A stretch of DNA of 64,000 bases, from NCBI RefSeq assembly GCF_015291745.1, contig NZ_CP030059.1:5049501-5113500 (forward strand). Direction: 5' to 3'. Source of the DNA: Bradyrhizobium sp. CCBAU 53351 (GTDB taxonomy: Bacteria > Pseudomonadota > Alphaproteobacteria > Rhizobiales > Xanthobacteraceae). Numbering within the stretch: the stretch's first letter is position 1; every line of letters begins with the position of its first letter. Below are positions 53,636 to 60,505 of this stretch, in pieces. The notes under the pieces are model-generated. The model was given only the letters and a program-made list of their open reading frames with translations, had not been told where the DNA came from and searched no databases. The position numbers and the translations under genes are program-made.

Positions 53636-54436
53636 TCAATTGCGTCCGAGTGCGATGCGGATGGCGACCTCGACCGGCGAGTAGTCGCCCTCGCTTCGCT
53701 CCAGCCGGTATGGCTCGGCGAGATGCAGCGGCGGCTGCGCCAGGAAGCGCGGTCGCGTTCCCTGATGCTTCTGCGCGGCATGAACCAGGAAGGGATGGCA
53801 GAGATAGACCGTGCCGGCCGCACCGGTCGCAAGGGCAACCGGACAATCGGCCCCCATCTCCTCCAGCATCATGTGCGCTCGCCCCGCATCGCCGGCCGGT
53901 GCCAAATAGCGCGCCATCGGCAGATGCGAGCCGACCCGGATCCGCGTCGGCGCATCGTCGTCACCGATGTCGGAGAACAGGAACAGCAGCAGCAACGCCC
54001 GCCCGCGCGAGGTGACATTGACGCGCCAGGCCATGTGATCCTGCGCTTCGTTTGGGTTGTCATCCTCGCCGGGAAAGCTGAGATCGACGTGCCAGCCGGC
54101 GTCGCCCGGATCGTCCGGATGCGGGAAGCGCACCGGAAAGGTGCCAATGTCGCGCCGCGGCCGCCATCGCCCCTGCCCGACGATCTGGTCGAAGGCCGTA
54201 TGGAGCAATGCGGTGTTGATGGCATCGCGGAACGGCGGGTCGCCATAATAGGGCAGCCGCACCACGGGCCGGGTCCAACTCGCGGGGTCGTGCTCGCTGC
54301 ACGGCAGATCGCGCCACATGATGGCGCGGGCCGCCTCGGCGAGCTCACGGGGGAAAGCATTGTCGATCCGGACAAAGCCGTCGCGGATGAATTGGGCAAT
54401 TTGCGCGTCGTCCAACGCGCGGGGAACGGCGGTCAT
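53636..54436 (-). CDS. Phytanoyl-CoA dioxygenase (PhyH) family protein
   Basis: 266 residues. The Fe(II)/2-oxoglutarate facial triad is visible: GWHVDLSF (H and D) and YLCHPFLVHAAQ (distal H), with a downstream arginine for 2-oxoglutarate. The family hydroxylates small molecules or lipids. ATG 54436 is chosen because the protein starts MTAVPRALDDAQIAQFIRDG; the upstream extension is arginine-rich noncoding. Single gene, substrate unknown. Confidence 0.88.
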   Translation of the reverse strand: MTAVPRALDDAQIAQFIRDGFVRIDNAFPRELAEAARAIMWRDLPCSEHDPASWTRPVVRLPYYGDPPFRDAINTALLHTAFDQIVGQGRWRPRRDIGTFPVRFPHPDDPGDAGWHVDLSFPGEDDNPNEAQDHMAWRVNVTSRGRALLLLFLFSDIGDDDAPTRIRVGSHLPMARYLAPAGDAGRAHMMLEEMGADCPVALATGAAGTVYLCHPFLVHAAQKHQGTRPRFLAQPPLHLAEPYRLERSEGDYSPVEVAIRIALGRN

Positions 54437-54698
54437 GATGATCTCTCGATGCCTCGCCCAGCCCTCATGGTCCGCTCGCTGCGGAACCGGCTGGGTCGAT
54501 CGGTGGGGAATCCGCAAGCCGGGCTCGCGGGACGCAATGCCTCCGCGGCGGAGGCGCCTGCGCTCAACCCAGGAAGAAGACCGATGCGATGTTGAGAGTG
54601 CAAATCATCATGGCGGCGCGAATCTACGCGCCGGAGAGGCGGCATTCAAGCGGCAGGCAAACGCCGAGCGCGGCGCGAAACAGCGCACCTTACGCCAC

Positions 54699-54728
54699 AA
54701 AAACAAAAGAGCCGCATCGCTGCGGCTC
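54699..54728 (-). terminator. Rho-independent terminator after dksA
   Basis: On the minus strand GAGCCGCA pairs with TGCGGCTC over a 4-base loop, followed by TTTTGTTTT. It lies 6 bp after the dksA stop codon. Confidence 0.9.
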
Positions 54729-54733
54729 CGTCT

Positions 54734-55144
54734 CTATTCGTCGCGATAGACCTTCTCGCGTTTCTCGTGGCGCTCCTGCGCTTCCACCGAGAGCGTCGCG
54801 ATGGGCCGGGCCTCGAGCCGCTTCAACGAGATCGGCTCGCCGGTGTCCTCGCAATAGCCGTAGGTGTTGTCCTCGATGCGCTGGAGCGCGGCGTCGATCT
54901 TGGCGATCAACTTGCGCTGGCGGTCGCGGGCGCGGAGTTCGATGGCGCGGTCGGTTTCGGACGATGCCCGATCGGCGAGATCGGGGTGGTTCACGTTCTC
55001 CTCCTGCAGAGCCTGCAGGGTGAGCTTGGACTCTTTGAGGATCTCATCCTTCCAGGCAAGGAGCTTCAAACGGAAGTACTCCTTCTGCCGGTCGTTCATG
55101 AAAGGCTCTTTTTCGGTCGGTCGGTAGTTTTTCAACTTTTCCAA
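54734..55144 (-). CDS. dksA: DksA-type RNA polymerase-binding regulator, one-cysteine rhizobial form
   Basis: 136 residues. The coiled coil carries DLADRASSETDRAIELRARDRQRKL with the acidic tip typical of DksA. The zinc-finger region is YGYCEDTGEPISLKRLEARPIATLSVEAQERHEKREK, in which only one of the four cysteines remains, as in other rhizobial DksA proteins. DksA with ppGpp reshapes transcription during starvation. The start is TTG 55144: a TAG lies six codons upstream, and the ATG at 55099 would remove conserved N-terminal residues. A terminator follows. Confidence 0.9.
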   Translation of the reverse strand: MEKLKNYRPTEKEPFMNDRQKEYFRLKLLAWKDEILKESKLTLQALQEENVNHPDLADRASSETDRAIELRARDRQRKLIAKIDAALQRIEDNTYGYCEDTGEPISLKRLEARPIATLSVEAQERHEKREKVYRDE

Positions 55145-55314
55145 GGGCGGCCTATCTGTCTAAGCAACGACTCGCAACGGAAACGGGGTCCGTTGAGCGG
55201 GGCGTTATATAGCGGCCTCCTGTGACAGACAATCTTTCCCTGAAGGTCCGGCCGGCACCCCCAAGCCCTTGCACAGGAAGGTTTATCCTGGAGGGCCCGG
55301 GGGCGCCGGAAGGC

Positions 55315-55926
55315 CTAGTATCCGACCGTGAAACGCTGCCGCAGATGGGCCGGCCGCTCGATCTCGTCGGCGAGCGCAATGGCGTAGTCGGCGAACGTGA
55401 TCCAGCTCTTGCCGTTCGCATCTGCGAGAAGCTGATCGGTCCCGAGCCGGAACTTGCCCGTGCGTTCCCCCTCGACGAACAGCGCGGACGGCGAAATGAA
55501 GGTCCAGTTCAGCTCCTTGTCCTGCCGCAACAGGTCGAGGAAGGCCGAGCCTGCCTCGGCTTCCGCCTTGTACTGGGCCGGAAAATTGGGAGTCGTGACC
55601 AGCTTCACGCCCGGCGCGACCTCGAGACTGCCGGCACCGCCGACCACGAGATAACGGCCAACCTTGGCGTCCTTCGCGGCACCGATCAGCTTGCGCGCGT
55701 CGCTGGCCAGGAAGTGCACGGAACTCACAGCGACGTCGTGGCCGGCCCACAGCTTGGCAAGGCCGGCCTGGTCGAGCACGTCTCCCTTGGTCGGCGTGAC
55801 GTTCGGCAGCGCCGCGATGTTCTCCGGGTTCCGGGCGATGGCGGTGACCGCGTGGCCGCGGCGGGACAGTTCCTTGGTGATCTCCGACCCGGCCCGGCCC
55901 GAGGCTCCGGCAACTGCGATTTTCAT
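55315..55926 (-). CDS. NAD(P)H-binding protein (atypical SDR, NmrA-like)
   Basis: 203 residues. MKIAVAGASGRAGSEITKEL contains the Rossmann GxxGxxG motif. Later VVSG-like strands (RYLVVGGAGSLEV) and NWTFISPSALF match the YesF/NmrA-type atypical SDR family, which bind NAD(P) as redox sensors or reductases. ATG 55926 follows AAGGAG. It is divergent from an HxlR regulator, the usual arrangement in which that regulator controls the reductase gene. Confidence 0.87.
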   Translation of the reverse strand: MKIAVAGASGRAGSEITKELSRRGHAVTAIARNPENIAALPNVTPTKGDVLDQAGLAKLWAGHDVAVSSVHFLASDARKLIGAAKDAKVGRYLVVGGAGSLEVAPGVKLVTTPNFPAQYKAEAEAGSAFLDLLRQDKELNWTFISPSALFVEGERTGKFRLGTDQLLADANGKSWITFADYAIALADEIERPAHLRQRFTVGY

Positions 55927-55994
55927 GGAAGGCTCCTTCGATTCTGTGGTAACCAATAGCGACTAGATATCAAAAAGAATGCTGGTGTTAAGAG

Positions 55995-56007
55995 AGCACT
56001 TTGTGCT
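55995..56007. promoter_or_regulatory. Candidate HxlR operator
   Basis: AGCAC-TTT-GTGCT, a perfect 13-bp palindrome, lies near the middle of the 177-bp region shared by the NAD(P)H-binding and HxlR genes, flanked by GTTAAG and TTACC. HxlR proteins bind such sites in divergent promoters. Confidence 0.35.
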
Positions 56008-56103
56008 TACCTGATTACGCGGGGGTAACCCGGGCGCTTCACCCAGCGCCCTCCCGACCGACGCCCGGACCGCAAGCGACCGAACGAACTCCGAGGACCG
56101 ACG

Positions 56104-56475
56104 ATGAAACCCGACGTCTACGCAGCAAACTGCCCCACCCGCCAGATCCTCGACCGCGTCGGCGACAAATGGGCGGTGCTGATCCTCCTGCTGCTGCGCG
56201 AGGAGCCGATGCGCTTCAATCAGCTGCGCCGCACGATCGAAGGCATTTCGCAGAAGATGCTGAGCCAGGTTCTCAAATCGCTCGAACGCGACGGCCTACT
56301 CAAGCGCCACGCCATCGCGACCGTACCCGTGACGGTGGAGTATTCGATCACGCAGCTCGGGCTGACGCTCGCCGGCGCCGTTGATCCGCTGCGCGATTGG
56401 GCCGAGCAGAATCTGAAAGACGTTCTCGCCGCCCAGCGCCGCTACGATGCGCAGCAGAAGGAGGAAGCGGCATAG
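56104..56475 (+). CDS. HxlR-family regulator
   Basis: 123 residues with one winged-helix domain. CPTRQILDRVGDKWAVLILL and FNQLRRTIEGISQKMLSQVLKSLERDGLL are the family pattern. A cysteine near the N-terminus (residue 10) lies where redox-sensing HxlR proteins such as YodB have their sensor. It probably controls the divergent NAD(P)H-binding gene and itself. Its end is 13 bp from the convergent fliX end. Confidence 0.93.
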   Translation: MKPDVYAANCPTRQILDRVGDKWAVLILLLLREEPMRFNQLRRTIEGISQKMLSQVLKSLERDGLLKRHAIATVPVTVEYSITQLGLTLAGAVDPLRDWAEQNLKDVLAAQRRYDAQQKEEAA

Positions 56476-56488
56476 GCGCGGCGGGAGG

Positions 56489-56902
56489 TTACGCCTGCCC
56501 GGCCTTCGCCAGTTCGACCTCGACGCGCAGCTCGATCTCGGCAAGCACCGCATCGAGACCCGCATCGCCCGAGGACGATTTCAGATTCGCCGCGGCATCC
56601 CGCAGCCGCATTACGGTCGAGGCGTCGAGATTGCCGGACAACAAGCCCATCTTGAGATCGTCGAGCACGTCGAGCGCGGTCCTGCCGCGCGTGACCGAGC
56701 GCTTGCGACGCTCGACCGGATCCTCCTCGACACCTTGCAAGGCAAGCAGCCCGTCGATGTTGGCGGCAGCCTTCGGTGCGGCGGCGCTCCGCGTCTCCTG
56801 CGCCGACGAGGCGTCGGGCAGCACGAAGGTGCCGGAGCCGGTCCGCCTGGCCTGGCTGGCCGGCGTTCCAAGCGTGGTGCCATTCGGTCCGTAGATGCGC
56901 AT
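56489..56902 (-). CDS. fliX: FliX, flagellar assembly regulator
   Basis: 137 residues with the FliX ends MRIYGPNG and a conserved C-terminal helical half (RGRTALDVLDDLKMGLLSGNL and LAEIELRVEVELAKA). In Caulobacter FliX links basal-body assembly to the activity of FlbD on sigma-54 promoters. It is divergent from flgI, as in Caulobacter. ATG 56902 lacks a strong ribosome-binding site. Confidence 0.9.
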   Translation of the reverse strand: MRIYGPNGTTLGTPASQARRTGSGTFVLPDASSAQETRSAAAPKAAANIDGLLALQGVEEDPVERRKRSVTRGRTALDVLDDLKMGLLSGNLDASTVMRLRDAAANLKSSSGDAGLDAVLAEIELRVEVELAKAGQA

Positions 56903-56948
56903 CGGAAGGAATCCGGGTGATCGATGCCTCACCTTCGCCGTCTTATGG

Positions 56949-57097
56949 TTAACGGCGCGTAAACGGCCCGGCAAAATCTGCCGACAGGCGGCATTTTCGC
57001 TCCTCAGGGCGAACGCCGGGCTGACACCGGTCGAGACAGATTTATTCAACCTATTCAGCCACCTAGCCTCGCCGGCCTGGGTTGGCACAGCCCTCGC
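56949..57097 (+). promoter_or_regulatory. fliX/flgI region: CtrA-like box, FlbD site and sigma-54 promoter
   Basis: Within the 286-bp gap, TTAA-N7-TAAA (56949-56963) is a one-mismatch CtrA box and CGGCA-N5-TGCCG (56969-56983) is an FlbD-type repeat. TTGGCACA-N4-TCGC (57082-57097) is a sigma-54 promoter pointing to flgI. The spacing of about 100 bp from enhancer to promoter is the same as before flgF. Confidence 0.7.
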
Positions 57098-57188
57098 AAG
57101 GACAGCGTCGGACCAGCTCGTCATGGGAGTGTCGTGCAGGTCTTTCCGATTTGAGGCGCCCCTTTTAGGGACCTTTGGGGAGCAGGGG

Positions 57189-58313
57189 ATGTCAGGCGTT
57201 CGTTGGGTGAGGATTGTTGGGGTGGCCTGCGCTGCGCTATCGGCGCTTGCGCTCTCGGTCGCGCCGGCGGCTGCGACCTCGCGCATCAAGGACCTCGCCA
57301 ACATCGAGGGCGTGCGGCAGAACCAGCTCATCGGCTACGGCCTCGTCGTCGGCCTCAACGGCACCGGCGACACGCTCAACAACATCCCCTTCACCAAGCA
57401 GTCGCTGCAGGCGATGCTCGAGCGCATGGGCGTCAACATCCGCGGCGCCACCATCCGCACCGGCAACGTCGCCGCCGTGATGGTCACGGGCAATCTGCCG
57501 GCGTTCGCCACCCAGGGCACGCGCATGGACGTCACCGTCTCCGCGCTCGGCGATGCCAAGAACCTCCAGGGCGGCACCCTGCTCGTCACCCCCCTGTTAG
57601 GCGCCGACGGCAATGTCTACGCGGTGGCGCAGGGCTCGCTCGCGATCTCCGGCTTCCAGGCCGAGGGCGAGGCGGCCAAGATCGTGCGCGGCGTTCCGAC
57701 CGTGGGACGCATCGCGAACGGCGCCATCATCGAGCGCGAGATCGAATTCGCGCTCAATCGCCTGCCGAACGTGCGCCTGGCGCTGCGCAACGCCGACTTC
57801 ACCACCGCCAAGCGTATCGCGGCCGCCATCAACGACTATCTCGGCGTGAAGTCCGCCGAACCGATCGATCCCTCGACGGTGCAGCTCTCGATCCCGCCGG
57901 AGTTCAAGGGCAACGTCGTCGCGTTCCTCACCGAGATCGAGCAGCTGCAGGTCGATCCCGATCTGGCCGCCAAGATCATCATCGACGAACGCAGCGGCAT
58001 CATCGTGATGGGCCGCGACGTCCGCGTCGCCACCGTCGCGGTGGCGCAGGGCAACCTCACCGTCACCATCTCCGAGAGCCCCCAGGTCAGCCAGCCCAAC
58101 CCGCTGTCGCGCGGCCGAACCGTGGTCGCGCCACGCAGCAGCGTCACGGTCACCGAGGACGGCAAGAAGCTGGCCGTGGTCAAGGACGGCGTCTCGCTCC
58201 AGCAGCTCGTCGACGGCCTCAACGGCCTCGGCATCGGCCCGCGCGACATGATCAGCATCCTCCAGGCGATCAAGGCAGCCGGCGCCATCGAAGCCGACAT
58301 CGAGGTGATGTGA
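57189..58313 (+). CDS. flgI: FlgI, P-ring protein
   Basis: 374 residues. The signal peptide ends near AAAT. The mature protein starts SRIKDLANIEGVRQNQLIGYGLVVGL, the FlgI hallmark, and continues to GPRDMISILQAIKAAGAIEADIEVM at the C-terminus. It forms the periplasmic P ring around the rod, assisted by FlgA. ATG 57189 has GGGGA just upstream; the open frame further upstream is the promoter region. Confidence 0.96.
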   Translation: MSGVRWVRIVGVACAALSALALSVAPAAATSRIKDLANIEGVRQNQLIGYGLVVGLNGTGDTLNNIPFTKQSLQAMLERMGVNIRGATIRTGNVAAVMVTGNLPAFATQGTRMDVTVSALGDAKNLQGGTLLVTPLLGADGNVYAVAQGSLAISGFQAEGEAAKIVRGVPTVGRIANGAIIEREIEFALNRLPNVRLALRNADFTTAKRIAAAINDYLGVKSAEPIDPSTVQLSIPPEFKGNVVAFLTEIEQLQVDPDLAAKIIIDERSGIIVMGRDVRVATVAVAQGNLTVTISESPQVSQPNPLSRGRTVVAPRSSVTVTEDGKKLAVVKDGVSLQQLVDGLNGLGIGPRDMISILQAIKAAGAIEADIEVM

Positions 58314-58681
58314 TGCAGACCAGCACGATCAACACCCCGCGTGTCGCCAACTCCTCGGCCTTCTCGGTCGAGAGCCGCAACGGCCGGCCCGATTTCGATC
58401 TCGCTAGCGCTCTGCAAAAGGTCTCGCCGAAGCAGCAGGCCAAGGCGCAGAAGACGGCCACCGATTTCGAGGCGATGTTCCTCAACAGCATGTTCTCGCA
58501 GATGACGTCGGGCCTGAAGGGCGAAGGCCCGTTCGGCGATACGCCCGGCACCGGCGTGTGGCGCTCGATGCTGACCGAGCAATATTCCAAGACCTTCGCC
58601 AATGCCGGCGGCGTCGGCATCGCCAGCGAAGTCTACCGCACCCTCATCATGCAGCAGACGAAAACGATCCGCACGGCATAA
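58313..58681 (+). CDS. flgJ: FlgJ-like rod-binding protein (rod domain only)
   Basis: 122 residues containing the rod-binding domain (KTATDFEAMFLNSMFSQMTSGL, VGIASEVYRTLIMQQ) without the C-terminal muramidase of enteric FlgJ, as usual in alphaproteobacteria. It caps or scaffolds the growing rod. The ATG overlaps the flgI stop by one base (TGATG). Confidence 0.88.
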   Translation: MQTSTINTPRVANSSAFSVESRNGRPDFDLASALQKVSPKQQAKAQKTATDFEAMFLNSMFSQMTSGLKGEGPFGDTPGTGVWRSMLTEQYSKTFANAGGVGIASEVYRTLIMQQTKTIRTA

Positions 58682-58692
58682 GGTCAATCGAG

Positions 58693-59190
58693 ATGAACCA
58701 TTTCAACGCCTCACGTCAGCCGATGCAGGCCCAGCGTCCGAACACCGCGCCCGGCAGCGCCGAGGCGCGCAAGCTCGCCGAAGACCTGATGGATGCGATG
58801 AGCGCCCTGCTCGGACTGATCGAGCGCGAGACCGAGCTGGTTCGCGCCGGCAAGGTTCGCGAGGCGATGATGCTCGAGAGCAAGAAGCAGGAGCTCTCGC
58901 GAAACTATGTCGGTGCCGTCAGCCAGCTGAAGGCCAATCAGCCTCAACTCGCGAAGTCCGCGCCGGAGCTGCTCTCGACGCTGCACCGCCACCACGATGC
59001 ATTCCGCGCGATGCTCCAGGTCAATCTCACCGTGCTCGCGACCGCGCACGCGGTTTCCGAAAGCGTCGTGCGCGGCGTCAATGCCGAGATCCAGAAGCGC
59101 AACGTGCCGAATACCTATACGGCCGCAGGTCGTCGCGCAGCTCCAGGCCCGCGCCACATCACCCCGCTCGCGGTCAGCCGCTCGCTCTGA
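58693..59190 (+). CDS. flgN: FlgN-like flagellar chaperone
   Basis: 165 residues, helical. The middle (LAEDLMDAMSALLGLIERETELVRAGKVREAMMLESKKQELS) matches the FlgN family of export chaperones for hook-filament junction proteins. ATG 58693 follows GAGATG-like sequence and lies 11 bp after flgJ. Last gene of flgI-flgJ-flgN. The family assignment is by pattern and context. Confidence 0.8.
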   Translation: MNHFNASRQPMQAQRPNTAPGSAEARKLAEDLMDAMSALLGLIERETELVRAGKVREAMMLESKKQELSRNYVGAVSQLKANQPQLAKSAPELLSTLHRHHDAFRAMLQVNLTVLATAHAVSESVVRGVNAEIQKRNVPNTYTAAGRRAAPGPRHITPLAVSRSL

Positions 59191-59223
59191 GCGCACGCGA
59201 AAACAACCGACAATTTTACGAAA

Positions 59224-59251
59224 AACCGCGCGGCGATTTCGTCGCGCGGTT
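59224..59251. terminator. Weak terminator-like hairpin after flgN
   Basis: AACCGCGCG pairs perfectly with CGCGCGGTT over a 10-base loop, 34 bp after flgN. The T-rich flank is on the minus-strand side; the plus side has only scattered Ts, so it may act weakly in that direction. Confidence 0.45.
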
Positions 59252-59349
59252 AGGCACGTTTCCTTACCGGGTCTTCAGTCCTGGTGTTCCATGGTTGCGT
59301 TATGAGAGGGGTTGGGATTTGACTCACGTGAGGCAACCAGGAGGCTGCC

Positions 59350-59709
59350 ATGAGTACAGATTTCAGCATCAGGCCGGTGGGGATCCCGGCCCCCGTGCAG
59401 ATCGTAACGACGTCCAGCGTGGCGGCGAACGAGGCTGTGCAAACTGATCTTCCGGTGAGCCAGACGGTCGCCGCGGCGGATACGAGCGCGCCCGTGCGCA
59501 ATGATCTGCCGAACCACGAGAACATCTCGCGCCAAGTCGTGTTCGACCAGGCGGCCGCATCCTTCGTCTTCCAGGTCGTCAACGACAGGACCGACGCGGT
59601 GGTCAATCAGTTCCCCGACGAAGCGATGCTGCGCCGGCGAGCCTATTTCCACGCAGAGGATCTGAAGTCCCAGCCCTCGCGTCCGCTCAGCACGGATGTC
59701 AGCGCCTGA
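59350..59709 (+). CDS. FlaG-like protein
   Basis: 119 residues. After a disordered 50-residue leader comes VVFDQAAASFVFQVVNDRTDAVVNQFPDEAMLRRRAYF. It matches the pattern of FlaG, in which a V(I/V)D-x(6)-V-x-Q-(I/F)P-x-E-x-(M/L) stretch is conserved. FlaG proteins influence filament length. It is near flaF and the flagellins, which supports the call. Confidence 0.65.
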   Translation: MSTDFSIRPVGIPAPVQIVTTSSVAANEAVQTDLPVSQTVAAADTSAPVRNDLPNHENISRQVVFDQAAASFVFQVVNDRTDAVVNQFPDEAMLRRRAYFHAEDLKSQPSRPLSTDVSA

Positions 59710-59843
59710 CGATCACGCGTCGCGATCGCGGGATCGGTGACGATGTTCTGCCCTGCGTCTGACCGGCACCGGTCAGCGTCAAATTGTCATTGCTGAAAGA
59801 CGACAAGTCCAATGCTCGTGACGTCGACCATCACGAGTTCCCG

Positions 59844-60212
59844 TCACGGCCGTCCGGACAGGCCCGCGGCGATGTTGCGGTTGATCTCGATCAGCGGACG
59901 GAAGTGATCGAACTGCGGGCTCATCTGGAGCGCGGCGGTCTGGCTCAGCACGAACACGCTGATGTTGGCGATCTTCTGCCGGACGTCGATCGGCTGCGGG
60001 TTGTTGTCGCGCATCGCCTCGCTCAGAAAGATGGTCCAGAGCTTGCGGTTGAACATCAGGGCCTGCATGGTCTGCTCGCTGAGCGGATCGGCATTGTTCA
60101 CCGCATCCTGGAGCTTGTTCGCGGCCTTCAGCAGAGTCTGCGCCTCGATGTCGCGAGGAGATGCGGTGGTCGTTGCAACACGCGCATAAGCCGAGGCAGC
60201 GGAATTCGACAT
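59844..60212 (-). CDS. flaF: FlaF, flagellin biosynthesis regulator
   Basis: 122 residues, starting MSNSAASAYARVATTTASPRDIEAQTLLKAANKL and with NRKLWTIFLSEAMRDNN in the middle, the FlaF pattern. In Caulobacter FlaF promotes flagellin secretion and works with FlbT, which is not in this window. It lies 293 bp downstream of the first flagellin on the same strand. Confidence 0.92.
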   Translation of the reverse strand: MSNSAASAYARVATTTASPRDIEAQTLLKAANKLQDAVNNADPLSEQTMQALMFNRKLWTIFLSEAMRDNNPQPIDVRQKIANISVFVLSQTAALQMSPQFDHFRPLIEINRNIAAGLSGRP

Positions 60213-60505
60213 CAATCACACCCTGGAGGTTACCTAGCGCGTTGTAAGCGCTTAAGGATTTCTTTCCCAACCCTAGGCAGCACCGCTTAAGATTTGCTTA
60301 CGTGTGTGCTTGGAAGCACTCCGGATAATTACGGGTCGCGGAGCTCTTCGTCAGCGCAACGCTAGATCCACGCACGCACGATGTAAACGCGCTTCGCGCG
60401 AGGCGTGCTGATCTCAGCTAATCCTGTCTTAGCGATCTCCCTCAAAAGAACGGCGGGGCGTTAGCCCCGCCGCGAAATCTCGAAGAGCGAGCCTGGCGCT
60501 CGAAA
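60213..60505. other. Intergenic between flagellin and flaF
   Basis: The 293-bp stretch contains the terminator of the upstream flagellin at 60444-60472 and, nearer flaF, presumably that gene's promoter. No gene or clear CtrA or sigma-54 site was seen. Confidence 0.5.
60444..60472 (-). terminator. Rho-independent terminator after the first flagellin
   Basis: On the minus strand CGGCGGGGC pairs with GCCCCGCCG over 4 bases, followed by TTCTTTT. It starts 34 bp after the flagellin stop. The same stem sequence follows the second flagellin. Confidence 0.9.
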
